Shown here in pieces: positions 48,144-58,149 of a DNA stretch of 64,000 nucleotides. The notes beneath the pieces were generated by a model that was not told the DNA's origin, did not search any database, and saw only the letters and a program-made list of their open reading frames with translations. The position numbers and the translations under genes were made by a program. The stretch is from the NCBI RefSeq assembly GCF_003966755.1, contig NZ_AP018005.1, positions 496,001 to 560,000 of the forward strand, read 5' to 3'. Numbering within the stretch: position 1 is the first letter of the stretch; every line of letters begins with the position of its first letter. Source of the DNA: Candidatus Rickettsiella viridis (GTDB lineage: Bacteria; Pseudomonadota; Gammaproteobacteria; Diplorickettsiales; Diplorickettsiaceae).

Positions 48144-48908
48144 ATGCAATTAAGCGTCATTATTATTAGCAAAAACGCGTCTAATGATATTCGTTTTTGT
48201 CTGGAGTCTGTTAAGTGGGCCGATGAAATTATCGTATTGGATTCAGGCAGTACAGATAATACACGGGAAATTTGTTCAGAATATACCTCAAACGTTTTCT
48301 CCGTTGATTGGCCTGGATTTGGGGTGCAAAAAAATCGTGCCTTGGCCAAAGCACAAGGAAAGTGGGTTTTATCGATTGATTCGGATGAAGTATTGAGTGA
48401 GGCGTTAACCGTTGAAATAAAACAGATTATTTCTAACTCAAACATTTGTCAGGATGCCTATAGTATAAAACGAGTTTCCTATTTTTGTGGAAAAAAAATT
48501 CATTATGGTGATTGGGGCAACGATAGAGTCGTGCGTTTATTTAAAAACCATGTAAAGATTCAATTTAATCCCGTGCCGGTTCATGAAAAAGTCGTCAATT
48601 ATCATTATCTAGGCTATCTGAAACATTTTATTTTTCACCAGACCACTAAAAGCATCAGCCAAATGCTGGTTAAGTTAGATAATTATTCAACCTCCGGTGC
48701 GCAGCTTGCGTACCAACGTGGTAAAAAATCCAGCATGCTTAAGGCATGCTTGCATGGTTTATGGTGTTTTATACGTGGTTATATCATACGCCTAGGTTTT
48801 CTGGATGGGCGAGAAGGATTTATATTGGCTGTTTCCAATGCCATGGGCGTTTTTTATCGTTATGTAAAAATAATTTATTTATATCAAGCACAATCTAAAG
48901 AATTATAG
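48144..48908 (+). CDS. Glycosyltransferase family 2, WaaE/KdtX-like
   Basis: A 254-residue GT-A enzyme. It begins LSVIIISKNASNDIRFCLES, with DEIIVLDSGSTDNTREI, and the metal-binding DxD region is LSIDSDEVLS. The layout GFGVQKNRALAKAQGKWVLS is that of the WaaE/KdtX group, which adds glucose to the LPS inner core heptose. The C-terminal part has basic, aromatic helices that may touch the membrane. It lies 10 bp before the O-antigen ligase gene, so they likely share an mRNA. The sugar is not determined by sequence. Confidence 0.85.
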   Translation: MQLSVIIISKNASNDIRFCLESVKWADEIIVLDSGSTDNTREICSEYTSNVFSVDWPGFGVQKNRALAKAQGKWVLSIDSDEVLSEALTVEIKQIISNSNICQDAYSIKRVSYFCGKKIHYGDWGNDRVVRLFKNHVKIQFNPVPVHEKVVNYHYLGYLKHFIFHQTTKSISQMLVKLDNYSTSGAQLAYQRGKKSSMLKACLHGLWCFIRGYIIRLGFLDGREGFILAVSNAMGVFYRYVKIIYLYQAQSKEL

Positions 48909-48917
48909 GAAATATTC

Positions 48918-50144
48918 ATGTCTGCTAGTACCATTGCTACTAAGATATCGGGTCTTAAGAATAGTTTTAAACATTTAAGTCAAATTTTTGTAATTATTGC
49001 TGCTTTTGCTTTACCGTTGTCAACGGCGGTACTGGAAGTTTTTTTTATCGCCAGCGTTATGTGTTGTATTCTTGCAGGGGATTGGAAAAAGCACGCTGAG
49101 GTATTACGTACTAATCGTATGGCGTTGATGTTTCTTGTTTTTTTTGCTTTATTTATAGTGTGTATTAGCTATAGCGTTGCCTCATGGTCAGAAGAGCTAT
49201 ATATCTTAAGTAAATATAGTAAATTTCTTTTAGGATTCTTTTTATTTTCAGTTTTTAGCGATGAAAAAACACGTTACTATGCGTTTTTTTCTTTTCTATG
49301 CGCGGCAACCCTAACTTTATTACTTTCTTATCTTAAGTTTTTTGGTTGGGATATTTTGCATCGCTTTAGTGGTGATTCAGGGGTTTTTAAAGATCATATA
49401 TTTACCGGATTTTTGTTAGCTTTTACCAGTTACGCCTATGCTTTACTCGCATTTTCAAATAAAAAATGGCGTTTAGTTTTTACGGTGTTATTTTTACTCG
49501 CATCATTCAACGTATTATTTATTAATCTAGGCCGATCAGGGTATGTTGTTTTTTTCAGTTTGCTTTTATTGTTAAGCTGGCAGAAGTTTTCCTGGAAGGG
49601 ATTTAGTGTAGCTGTATTGCTGTCTATTTTTTTATTAGGCGGTACATTGTTGTTGCCATCAAATTTTAAAGATCGTTTTTTTACCGTACACAAAGAAATT
49701 CAACAATATGATAAAGGAAAAGAGGACACCTCAACCGGTCTGCGTTTAAGCTTTTATAAAAACAGTTTGCAGTTATTCTTCAAACACCCTTGGATAGGCA
49801 CAGGCACAGGCAGTTTTGCTAAGGCCTATGCTTCAGTCGCTAAAGAGAATGAATGGCTAACAAAAAATCCGCATAATGAATATTTGAATATCGCTGTTCA
49901 ATTTGGGTTATTAGGTCTCATCGTGTTATTAGCTTTGTTTATATCGCATTGGCAGCAAAGTTTTAGGTTGCCTTGGGTTGCAAAAAATTTTGCGCAAGCG
50001 GTAGTCGTCTCTATAGCAGTAGGTTGTTTATTTAATTCCTGGTTGCTGGATGTAACTCAGGGAACTTTCTATGTGTTATTTACGGCATTGTTATTTAGTC
50101 GTGCTTCTGATAACTGTTTAGAATTTGAGCAGGGAATAGGCTAA
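48918..50144 (+). CDS. waaL: O-antigen ligase family membrane protein (WaaL-like)
   Basis: A 408-residue inner-membrane protein with about 10-11 helices. A long periplasmic loop near the C-terminus contains HPWIGTGTGSFAKAYASV and NPHNEYLNIAVQFGLLG, which is the Wzy_C/WaaL motif. WaaL joins undecaprenyl-linked O-antigen to the lipid A-core. Polymerases (Wzy) share this motif. WaaL is preferred because the LPS export genes in the window are of the ABC type, where no Wzy is needed. GGAAA precedes the ATG. Third of the LPS genes. Confidence 0.78.
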   Translation: MSASTIATKISGLKNSFKHLSQIFVIIAAFALPLSTAVLEVFFIASVMCCILAGDWKKHAEVLRTNRMALMFLVFFALFIVCISYSVASWSEELYILSKYSKFLLGFFLFSVFSDEKTRYYAFFSFLCAATLTLLLSYLKFFGWDILHRFSGDSGVFKDHIFTGFLLAFTSYAYALLAFSNKKWRLVFTVLFLLASFNVLFINLGRSGYVVFFSLLLLLSWQKFSWKGFSVAVLLSIFLLGGTLLLPSNFKDRFFTVHKEIQQYDKGKEDTSTGLRLSFYKNSLQLFFKHPWIGTGTGSFAKAYASVAKENEWLTKNPHNEYLNIAVQFGLLGLIVLLALFISHWQQSFRLPWVAKNFAQAVVVSIAVGCLFNSWLLDVTQGTFYVLFTALLFSRASDNCLEFEQGIG

Positions 50145-50175
50145 AAGGTCTAATTTTAATAAGATTACTCGCTTA

Positions 50176-50202
50176 ATAAGGTATTTTTAAAAAATACCTT
50201 AT
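50176..50202 (+). terminator. AT-rich hairpin between waaL-like gene and yhdP
   Basis: ATAAGGTATTTTT and AAAAAATACCTTAT are exact inverted repeats of about 13 bp with almost no loop. It falls 32 bp after the ligase gene stop. Only a weak T-rich tail follows, so termination would be leaky. Confidence 0.5.
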
Positions 50203-50301
50203 CTGTGTTAGATTGAGTATTCGGTTTTTCCTCAACATTTTCTACACTAGCGTTGAGACTAGATTCCATAGTTAAAGCGTCATCATTTTATTGTGGTTCG
50301 C

Positions 50302-53300
50302 ATGAAACATTTGTTTTTTTCACTCTCTCGTTTCGCGGTAGTTTTTTTAAGCAGTAGTTTGGTTTTTTTTGCGCTGCTTGTTGTTACGGGTCGACTTTTA
50401 ACGCCTTTTTTAAATCATCAAACACAAGCCATCGAGCAGTTTACGGCTGATTTATTGCATAAACCGGTACAGGTCAAACAATTCTCAGTAATTTGGCGGG
50501 GGTTGCTGCCTATTTTACAGGGCGAAGACGTGATTATTTGGAATGATTCACGTACACAGCCCCTATTGCAGGTAAAACAATTAGATGTGGGTATTAATCT
50601 TGTAAAAACACTTTTAACAGGCAGTATTAAATTAGGTGAAGTGAGGGGTTTAGGCGCTGAGCTAGCGATTCATCAAACAAAAGATAATCAATTCATCGTA
50701 AATGGATTTAATACCGCCTTGGCTCAACCTGAGAAGGATCAACCTAATAGCATTAATGCGCTTTTAGGATGGTTATTAGAGCCACAATTAAGTTTGCAAA
50801 ATATAAAATTAAGCTATTATCCGGTATCGGGTGAAAAATGGCCTGAGATGCAATTGAGTGCGGCGATAGAAAATAAGAATAATCATCATTATTTAAGCGC
50901 ACAATTACAATTTATAGGAACAGCACAACCAGAAAATTTAACACTAATTGCTGATATGACGGGATCAGTAGAACCATCGCTAAATAATCTAAAAGGTCAG
51001 TTTTATCTGGAAGGACATTCTGTTTTGCTCGATAGATGGATCGCTTTAGTCACAAAAAAATATACGCTTCAACAAGGCGTGGCTAATTTCAAGCTTTGGT
51101 CAGATTGGCAGCAAGCGCATTTTACTAAAATACAGGCTTTAGTCGCGCATACTGAAAACAGCGTTATACAGATTGCCAAGGAACCGCCGCTTACTTTAAT
51201 GCCTTTTTCTGCCAATATAGAATGGCAGTCAGCATCCGATAACAGCTGGGCTGTTAATGCCATTGTAAGAAACTTCGGTTTTTTAGCGTGGAAAAAAATA
51301 CCAGGCGTTAAAGGATTAAATGCGTATGCTCACGTCACGCCGAATTCGGGAAATTTTACTGCACATTCAAGAAATTTAGATGTAGATTTTAAAAAGTTAT
51401 TCAAAGCGCCTATTCACCTGGATGATTTATACAGTGAGTTAAATTGGCAACGCAAAACGGATGCTACCTTAATAAAAGTAACAAAATTTTCTGCTGTTAA
51501 TGCCGATGCGTCGGCGAATGGGCAAATGGGTTTATTAATACCAGCGAACAATGCAACGCCCATCATTAATTTGTTAGCACATGTTAAAACCAAGCGACCT
51601 TCTCAAATTGGCTCTTATTTACTACTACCGTTTGTAGGGCATGAATTAGTGCAATGGTTAGATAGCGCTATTATAAAAGGTAAAGGCGATGGTAGTGTCA
51701 TACTACAAGGATCCCTTTCTGAGTTTCCCTTTGACAAAAATGACGGTACTTTTTTAATTGATACACAGATTCATAATGCCGAATTGCATTATGAATCAGA
51801 TTGGCCAAATTTGCAGAATATCAATGGTGAACTGGTTTTTTCAGGACGTCAAATGCAGATGGTGGTGGATTCTGCAGAAATTTTTGGTGTCGATTTAAAA
51901 GATATTCGCGCAAATATCCCATTGATTAAAACGCATGTGCAAGCCATGTTGCATATTGCAACAGACACCATTAATACGCAATTAGAAAAAGGCTTGGATT
52001 TTCTGCAAGCAACACCCTTGGCAAAAGAGCTGGGTGGCTTATCGAGCTTAGAGTTGACAGGACCTTTAAAGCTGGCGTTGCAGCTAACTGTTCCATTGGA
52101 ATCAGGAAAAGAAAAATTAAAAGTAGCGGGTACGGGCATAACACAAAACGCCAAAGCTAATATTCCTTCACATAATATTCAAATTGATGATTTAAAAGGC
52201 CAATTTTCTGTGTCTGAAACGAGTGTGCAAGCGCAAAATTTAATGGGCGTACTCTGGAATAAACCGATTAACATCGGTATTCGATCGGTGCCTAAAACGC
52301 AGTTAGTCATTAACTACGATGGTATTGATACGGTATTGAGTCCGGAAGGGCAAGGTTGGCGATTTTCCGTTAATAATAAACTAGCTAAGGGCAGCATCTT
52401 AATTCCTAATAATAAAGAGCAGGCTATAGAAGCTAACTTTGATTCGCTGGTTTTAAATTCAGAGTCATCTGCACAGAGTGAGTGGAGTTTTAAACAAATT
52501 CCAGCGATTAACTTGATTGCTAAGGATGTTCGTTATAATAAAATGGATTTTGGCAAAGTGCAGTTAAAATTACGTCCCGTTTTAGCAGGTATTGCCATTA
52601 GAGGATTACAAGCAGGCAATGCGAGTTATCATCTAATAGCGAATGGTGTTTGGCATAGACAAGAAAACAAAAAAACCGAATTCATCGGACAGTTAGATAG
52701 TCCTGATTTAAGCAGTTTTTTACGTAGTTGGGGGTTACCCGCTAGCCTTACAGCCGAGCAAGCGCATATTCGATTCAATTTGCAATGGTCCGGTGCACCC
52801 TATGAGATCAATCTTGCGAAACTACAGGGTAGTTTTTCTTTTAATGCGGCAAATGGCCAGATCGTCGATATTGGATCCAGTGCAGAAGCTAAGCTCGGTT
52901 TTGGTCGATTACTAACTTTTTTAAGTTTACAAAGTTTAGGTAAACGTTTGCAGTTAGATTTTAGTGATTTGCAGGCAAAGGGTTTTGATTTTACGAGTAT
53001 GCAGGGACACTTTAATTTAAGGGCTGGGAATGCGATTACACGTGATCTCACCATCGAAGGGCCTGTTGCAGCGATTAGTATTATGGGTCGTGTTGGATTG
53101 CAGGCCAAAGATTATGACCTAAGGATTAAGGTATTGCCGCATTTTACATCCAGTTTACCTGTTATCGTCGGTTTAGCCGGTGGCCCTATTGCAGGAGCTA
53201 TTACGTGGGTTGCTAATGCAGTATTAGGTTCTACCGTGCAGAAAATTGCTGAGACAAGTTATCATATAACGGGATCGTGGGCTAAACCAAACATTCAAAA

Positions 53301-53310
53301 AAATACTTAA
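50302..53310 (+). CDS. yhdP: YhdP-like AsmA-family envelope protein
   Basis: YhdP belongs to the AsmA-like proteins that bridge inner and outer membranes and move phospholipids. The 1002-residue protein has one N-terminal membrane helix (FAVVFLSSSLVFFALLVVTG), a DUF3971-type beta-groove region and the C-terminal AsmA-like segment (GHFNLRAGNAITRDLTIEGP, then ISIMGRVGLQAKDYDL). It ends with a hydrophobic stretch and SYHITGSWAKP. It is shorter than E. coli YhdP (about 1266). I use ATG 50302; a GTG at 50293 is possible. yhdP-tldD adjacency and nearness to mreBCD match enterobacteria and Pseudomonas, although rng and maf are missing. Confidence 0.9.
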   Translation: MKHLFFSLSRFAVVFLSSSLVFFALLVVTGRLLTPFLNHQTQAIEQFTADLLHKPVQVKQFSVIWRGLLPILQGEDVIIWNDSRTQPLLQVKQLDVGINLVKTLLTGSIKLGEVRGLGAELAIHQTKDNQFIVNGFNTALAQPEKDQPNSINALLGWLLEPQLSLQNIKLSYYPVSGEKWPEMQLSAAIENKNNHHYLSAQLQFIGTAQPENLTLIADMTGSVEPSLNNLKGQFYLEGHSVLLDRWIALVTKKYTLQQGVANFKLWSDWQQAHFTKIQALVAHTENSVIQIAKEPPLTLMPFSANIEWQSASDNSWAVNAIVRNFGFLAWKKIPGVKGLNAYAHVTPNSGNFTAHSRNLDVDFKKLFKAPIHLDDLYSELNWQRKTDATLIKVTKFSAVNADASANGQMGLLIPANNATPIINLLAHVKTKRPSQIGSYLLLPFVGHELVQWLDSAIIKGKGDGSVILQGSLSEFPFDKNDGTFLIDTQIHNAELHYESDWPNLQNINGELVFSGRQMQMVVDSAEIFGVDLKDIRANIPLIKTHVQAMLHIATDTINTQLEKGLDFLQATPLAKELGGLSSLELTGPLKLALQLTVPLESGKEKLKVAGTGITQNAKANIPSHNIQIDDLKGQFSVSETSVQAQNLMGVLWNKPINIGIRSVPKTQLVINYDGIDTVLSPEGQGWRFSVNNKLAKGSILIPNNKEQAIEANFDSLVLNSESSAQSEWSFKQIPAINLIAKDVRYNKMDFGKVQLKLRPVLAGIAIRGLQAGNASYHLIANGVWHRQENKKTEFIGQLDSPDLSSFLRSWGLPASLTAEQAHIRFNLQWSGAPYEINLAKLQGSFSFNAANGQIVDIGSSAEAKLGFGRLLTFLSLQSLGKRLQLDFSDLQAKGFDFTSMQGHFNLRAGNAITRDLTIEGPVAAISIMGRVGLQAKDYDLRIKVLPHFTSSLPVIVGLAGGPIAGAITWVANAVLGSTVQKIAETSYHITGSWAKPNIQKNT

Positions 53311-53332
53311 TTTTATAGCATTGACACTTCAT

Positions 53333-53418
53333 CGTCATTGCGAGCGCCATAGGCGCGCGGCAATCTAGGAATTAAATAGACTGGATGGCCACGCTCATTT
53401 TATTCGCTCGCCATGACG
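53333..53418. repeat. Family A repeat, copy 9
   Basis: An 86-bp two-arm copy: CGTCATTGCGAGCGCCATAG to GCGGCAATCTAG, and CTGGATGGCCACGCTCATTT to CTCGCCATGACG. It separates yhdP from tldD. Confidence 0.85.
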
Positions 53419-53549
53419 AGTTATATTTTACTTAATTTAAAATTTAATAATGAGTGTTAATAACATTTTAAAAAATAGCATATATGTTGTTTTAAAGTTA
53501 GCTTTTATGCGTATGAATTGCATCCTATCGCTGGCTACGATAGGATGTA

Positions 53550-55001
53550 ATGATGACCAAAAATAATCTTATACTTGCCCGCCAAGTTTTATTAGAGCCA
53601 GCGGGTCTTACTGAAAATCAACTACAAACCGTTCTAAGTCAGCTACTCAGTCCAGCAGTGGACATGGCCGATCTCTATTTTCAAGCGACGCAATCAGAGA
53701 GTTGGGTACTAGAAGATCGAATCATTAAAAATGGTAGCTTTAATATTGAACGGGGCGTGGGTGTGCGCGCGATTAGCGGTGAAAAAACCGGCTTCGCTTA
53801 TTCAGATGATATCATCTTACCGGCATTACAGTCAGCTGCTAAAATGGCAGCAAGTATTGCGGGAAGGGGGCAGCATGGGCATATGAATGCTTGGCAGAAG
53901 AAACCCTTAGTCAATCCCTTATACCAACCTATTGACCCCATTTTATCCTTGAATGAGCGTGAAAAATTAGACCTATTGCGACAAGTGGATGAAGCGGCAC
54001 GGGCGATGGATCCGCGGGTACAACAAGTTAATGTGAGCTTAGTGGGTGAACAAGAGACCATACTTGTATTCAATAGCGATGGCTCGATGTCAGCGGATAT
54101 TCGGCCTTTAGTTCGTTTAAATGTCAGTGTGATTGCTGAAGAAAAAGGTCAACGCGAACAAGGATTTGCCGGTGGCGGAGGGCGAACCGATTATCATTAT
54201 TTTATGCGCGATAATATTGCTATTGATTTAGCTAAAGAAGCGGTTCGACAAGCCATTTTAAATTTAGAAGCGGTGCCAGCGCCCGCTGGTACGATGCCGG
54301 TGGTATTAGGACCGGGGTGGCCGGGTGTTCTATTGCACGAAGCGGTAGGTCATGGTTTAGAAGGTGATTTCAATCGAAAAGGAAGTTCTGCGTTTACAGG
54401 TCGGGTTGGCCAGCGCGTTGCTTCACCGGGTTGTACCGTGGTAGATGATGGCACATTACCGAACCGACGTGGCTCGCTCACGATTGATGATGAAGGAACG
54501 CCTACTCAGCGAACGATACTGATTGAAAAAGGTATTTTGAAAGGCTACATGCAAGATAAACTCAATGCTCGCTTGATGGGAACGCAATCTACCGGTAATG
54601 GACGTCGAGAATCCTATGCCTGTCTTCCTATGCCTAGAATGACCAATACTTATATGTTACCGGGTCCTTATGCACCGGAAGAGATTATTGCTTCTGTTGA
54701 TAAAGGTCTGTATGCCGTGAATTTTTCCGGAGGGCAGGTTGATATTACCTCAGGTAAATTTGTATTTTCGGCTTGCGAAGCTTATTTGATTGAGAATGGT
54801 CGAATAACGCGTCCTGTTAAAGGGGCCACCTTAATTGGCAATGGACCAGAAGTGTTAAATCAGGTTTCTATGATAGGCAATGATCTAAAACTTGATAGTG
54901 GCATTGGTAGTTGTGGAAAAGAGGGGCAAAGTGTTCCTGTTGGCGTGGGACAACCTACTTTGAAGATAGATAGTTTAACCGTAGGTGGTACCGCAACTTA
55001 A
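53550..55001 (+). CDS. tldD: Metalloprotease TldD
   Basis: TldD forms a zinc protease with TldE/PmbA that degrades unfolded peptides and matures certain modified peptides (microcin B17, CcdA). The 483-residue protein matches the family length. The metal site HExxxH is in [18 protein letters not shown], with a downstream cysteine-containing strand ([13 protein letters not shown]) and [20 protein letters not shown] at 53550; the next codon is also ATG. pmbA is not in the window. It lies after yhdP as in E. coli. Confidence 0.96.
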   Translation: MMTKNNLILARQVLLEPAGLTENQLQTVLSQLLSPAVDMADLYFQATQSESWVLEDRIIKNGSFNIERGVGVRAISGEKTGFAYSDDIILPALQSAAKMAASIAGRGQHGHMNAWQKKPLVNPLYQPIDPILSLNEREKLDLLRQVDEAARAMDPRVQQVNVSLVGEQETILVFNSDGSMSADIRPLVRLNVSVIAEEKGQREQGFAGGGGRTDYHYFMRDNIAIDLAKEAVRQAILNLEAVPAPAGTMPVVLGPGWPGVLLHEAVGHGLEGDFNRKGSSAFTGRVGQRVASPGCTVVDDGTLPNRRGSLTIDDEGTPTQRTILIEKGILKGYMQDKLNARLMGTQSTGNGRRESYACLPMPRMTNTYMLPGPYAPEEIIASVDKGLYAVNFSGGQVDITSGKFVFSACEAYLIENGRITRPVKGATLIGNGPEVLNQVSMIGNDLKLDSGIGSCGKEGQSVPVGVGQPTLKIDSLTVGGTAT

Positions 55002-55014
55002 CGTTAGCTTCATA

Positions 55015-55054
55015 GCACTTGAATTTTCGACAACACAGACGAAAGTTCAAGTGC
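55015..55054. repeat. Family B palindrome, minimal copy
   Basis: GCACTTGAATTTTCG and CGAAAGTTCAAGTGC form a 15-bp inverted repeat with one mismatch and a 10-base loop. The left half is identical to the left end of the larger family B copies at 41254 and 22063. Both halves here derive from the left arm. It lies between tldD and msbA. Confidence 0.7.
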
Positions 55055-55082
55055 GAAGAGTCTAGAAAACTATTTCAACACT

Positions 55083-56816
55083 ATGACAAAATCCATCTCT
55101 CATCTTTATACATACCGTCGTTTATTGGGTTATCTACAACGTAACTGGGGATGGTTTCTATTAGGGATAATAGGCACTGTTTTTTTAGCCGGTACCGACG
55201 CAGGTCTGATTTGGTTCTTAAAACCTTTATTAAATAAAGGTTTTGTTGATAAAGATATGCATTTTATACGTTATTTGCCGATCATTTTAGTGGTTGCGTT
55301 TATTGTACGCGGGCTTGCTAATTTTTCTTCAGGTTATTGCTTAGCGCGGGTTGCTAGAAGTACCGTCATGCATATTCGGCAAGAAGTTTTAGCAAAACTG
55401 TTACGTTTGCCGGCTACTTTTTATGATAATACAACGTCCGGCCAATTACTTTCGACGATTATTTATAATGTTGAGCAAATAGCCAATGCAAGCACCAATT
55501 CATTAATTACCTTAGTGCAAGAAAGTGCATTCATTATTGGTTTAGTCATTATTATGTTAACGGCAAGTTGGCAATTGAGTTTGCTTTTTTTTGTTGCGGT
55601 GCCTACGATGATTTGGATTGCGCGTTATTCGAGTCGCCGTATGCGTACCTTAAATAAAGCGGTACAAGATTCCATGAGTGAGTTAACGCAAGTTGCTGAA
55701 GAAGTTATCGATGGCTATAAAGTAATTCGCACCTTTGGTGGGGAAAATTATGAAACCACAAAATTTAATAGTTTATTAGGACGAAACCGCTTTCGTGAAT
55801 TAAAAGTGGTGGTAACGAGTTCCTTAGCTAGTTCAGCGGTGCAGCTTATTGCAGGAGGAATTGTGGTGATTACAATTTATCTTGCAACCTCACATTTGAC
55901 GCATATTACAGCGGGGGGATTTGCCTCCATGGTGACGGCGATGTTGCTTTTATTAAAGCCTATGCGCAATTTAGCGGCGGTTAATAACGTTATTCAACGT
56001 GGTGTGTCAGCAGCGAGTAGTATTTTTGCTTTACTCGATGAAAAGCCAGAACGTGATGAAGGAACGCATACCTTATCGACAGTAAAAGGTGCGTTAGAAT
56101 TTCGGGATGTTAATTTTTCTTATTTGCAAAACCAGGTTGTTTTAGCAGGGATTAGTTTTAAAGTTAATCCAGGTGAAACGATTGCCATCGTAGGGCGTTC
56201 TGGTAGCGGGAAATCTACCTTAGTTAATTTATTACCACGTTTTTATGATCACTACACTGGAAAAATTCTGCTGGATGGTATTGATATTCGTGAATTAAAA
56301 CTCAGTGATTTACGTACCCAATTTGCTTTTGTTTCTCAGCACGTCACCTTATTTAATGATACTATTGCGCATAATATTGCTTATGGTCAATTAAGTAGTG
56401 TGAGTGAATCTATGATTAGACGTGCTGCAACAGCAGCGCATGCCATGGAATTTATTCAGCAATTGCCTGAAGGGTTGAGCACTTTAATCGGTGAAAATGG
56501 TGTGCTACTATCTGGCGGTCAACGGCAACGGATTGCAATTGCACGTGCGTTACTTAAAAATGCACCCTTTCTAATTTTAGATGAAGCGACTTCTGCTTTA
56601 GATACCGAAGCAGAACGACATATACAAGCAGCATTAGAAGAGCTCATGCACAATCGTACGACTTTAGTGATTGCACACCGACTTTCTACCGTAGAAAAAG
56701 CTAGTAAAATTTTAGTGTTGGATGCGGGGTGCATCGTTGAAACCGGTACACATCAAGAATTACTCGCAAGAAATGGTTATTATGCCAAGCTTTATAGTAT
56801 GCAGTTTGCAGTTTAG
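55083..56816 (+). CDS. msbA: Lipid A export ATP-binding/permease protein MsbA
   Basis: MsbA flips lipid A-core across the inner membrane. The 577-residue half-transporter has six membrane helices in residues 1-310, then an ATPase domain with Walker A VGRSGSGKSTLV, Q-loop FVSQHVTLFNDT, signature LLSGGQRQRIAIARALL and Walker B FLILDEATSALD. The pattern and length are those of MsbA. lpxK, which often follows, is not present; wecA is next on the same strand. Role is consistent with the LPS genes on both sides. Confidence 0.95.
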   Translation: MTKSISHLYTYRRLLGYLQRNWGWFLLGIIGTVFLAGTDAGLIWFLKPLLNKGFVDKDMHFIRYLPIILVVAFIVRGLANFSSGYCLARVARSTVMHIRQEVLAKLLRLPATFYDNTTSGQLLSTIIYNVEQIANASTNSLITLVQESAFIIGLVIIMLTASWQLSLLFFVAVPTMIWIARYSSRRMRTLNKAVQDSMSELTQVAEEVIDGYKVIRTFGGENYETTKFNSLLGRNRFRELKVVVTSSLASSAVQLIAGGIVVITIYLATSHLTHITAGGFASMVTAMLLLLKPMRNLAAVNNVIQRGVSAASSIFALLDEKPERDEGTHTLSTVKGALEFRDVNFSYLQNQVVLAGISFKVNPGETIAIVGRSGSGKSTLVNLLPRFYDHYTGKILLDGIDIRELKLSDLRTQFAFVSQHVTLFNDTIAHNIAYGQLSSVSESMIRRAATAAHAMEFIQQLPEGLSTLIGENGVLLSGGQRQRIAIARALLKNAPFLILDEATSALDTEAERHIQAALEELMHNRTTLVIAHRLSTVEKASKILVLDAGCIVETGTHQELLARNGYYAKLYSMQFAV

Positions 56817-56859
56817 TAGACTTCTTGTGAGAGTACTTTCTGAGAGTGTCTGCATCAAA

Positions 56860-56891
56860 AATGCATTTAATTAATAATGCATTTAATTAAT
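56860..56891. promoter_or_regulatory. Two perfect 16-bp direct repeats upstream of wecA
   Basis: AATGCATTTAATTAAT occurs twice in tandem, 44 bp after the msbA stop and 43 bp before the wecA start. Each unit contains TTAATTAA, so a repressor or activator dimer could bind each copy. It is a possible operator or a plain tandem duplication. Confidence 0.5.
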
Positions 56892-56934
56892 CATGAAAGT
56901 GTTATAAATTATAAAGTACAAAGGATTGCTAGTC

Positions 56935-58011
56935 GTGTTTCATTTATTCTCAGCAACTATCGCCTTTTTCACCACAGTATTCTGCATTTTTTTACTTAAG
57001 CCTTTAGCGCTACGCCTTGGTTTGATTGATGTGCCAAATGATCGAAAACAGCATCAACATCATACGCCATTAATAGGCGGTTTAGCGATGTTTATAGGCT
57101 TTTTGGTAGCACTATTAACCTTGCCGATTTCTTTGCAGCACTATCGCAGTTTTATTGCGGGATCCGCCTTGTTGGTGTTTGTTGGGCTGCTAGATGATTT
57201 TCATGAGCTTTCACCCAGAAGCCGCTTTTTAGCACAAATTTTTGCATTATTACTGATGTTTTTTTGGGGTGGGATCAAGTTAACACATTTAGGTGATTTA
57301 ATTTTTTATAAACCCATCGGTTTAGGCATTTATAGTCTTCCAGTGACGCTTATAGCCGGTTTGGGCATTATCAATGCGATTAATATGACGGATGGTGTTG
57401 ATGGTTTGGCGGGGACATTGGTACTAACCGAATTAACCTTATTAATAGTTTGCACTGTCATAAAGGGGCAGTTTTTATCGCTGTCTATTTTATTATTAAT
57501 TGCGGCAACGGTTTTAGCTTTTTTAATGTTTAATTTTCGATTACCGCGTCGTTTGCATGCGCAAGTTTTTATGGGTGATGCAGGGAGTATGTTTTTAGGC
57601 TTTGCTTTAGTTTGGTTTTTAATTGAACTTTCGCAATCCGGATCGCAAGCCGTCAGGCCGGTTACGATGTTATGGATTACGGGTTTGCCTTTATTTGATA
57701 CAACGGCGGTTATGCTTTATAGAGCGAGCAAAAAGCAATCAATTTTTTCTTCTGATAGACAACATTTACACCATTTGTTAGTCGAATTAAATATGACATC
57801 TGCGCAAATAAGTATCAGCTTAGGTGCCAGCAATTTAGCATTAGGGCTGCTTGGTGTATTGGCTGATCATTACCAATGGGCAGAAGGAGTAGTGTTTATT
57901 GGATTTATCATTCTTTTTGTATTGTATTTTATAAGTCTATTTTATTTGCGATATAAGCTTTCTCAAAAGAAAAATAGTGTAGTTTTTGCGCGTTTATTGA
58001 GTGAAAATTAA
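56935..58011 (+). CDS. wecA: Undecaprenyl-phosphate GlcNAc-1-phosphate transferase
   Basis: WecA starts O-antigen (and enterobacterial common antigen) synthesis by transferring a sugar-1-phosphate to undecaprenyl phosphate. The protein, 358 residues, has about 11 helices and the family motifs: DVPNDRKQHQHHTPLIGG, LLDDFHELSP, INMTDGVDGLAG and the C-terminal HLHHLL. The magnesium/nucleotide Asp pairs are present. I use GTG 56935, because AAAGGA lies 9 bases upstream; a TTG at 56926 lacks spacing. The sugar specificity (GlcNAc or related) is not certain. Confidence 0.9.
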   Translation: MFHLFSATIAFFTTVFCIFLLKPLALRLGLIDVPNDRKQHQHHTPLIGGLAMFIGFLVALLTLPISLQHYRSFIAGSALLVFVGLLDDFHELSPRSRFLAQIFALLLMFFWGGIKLTHLGDLIFYKPIGLGIYSLPVTLIAGLGIINAINMTDGVDGLAGTLVLTELTLLIVCTVIKGQFLSLSILLLIAATVLAFLMFNFRLPRRLHAQVFMGDAGSMFLGFALVWFLIELSQSGSQAVRPVTMLWITGLPLFDTTAVMLYRASKKQSIFSSDRQHLHHLLVELNMTSAQISISLGASNLALGLLGVLADHYQWAEGVVFIGFIILFVLYFISLFYLRYKLSQKKNSVVFARLLSEN

Positions 58012-58149
58012 AAAATACTTGCATTCTTTTGCAATTATGTATAAAAACTAAGTTGTTACTAGATGTTGCAGCGTGCGCTTCTAGCACGATGGATTTTAGT
58101 AACAGAAAAATTTTTCTTAATCCATTTTTATTACAGGGGATAGATGATC

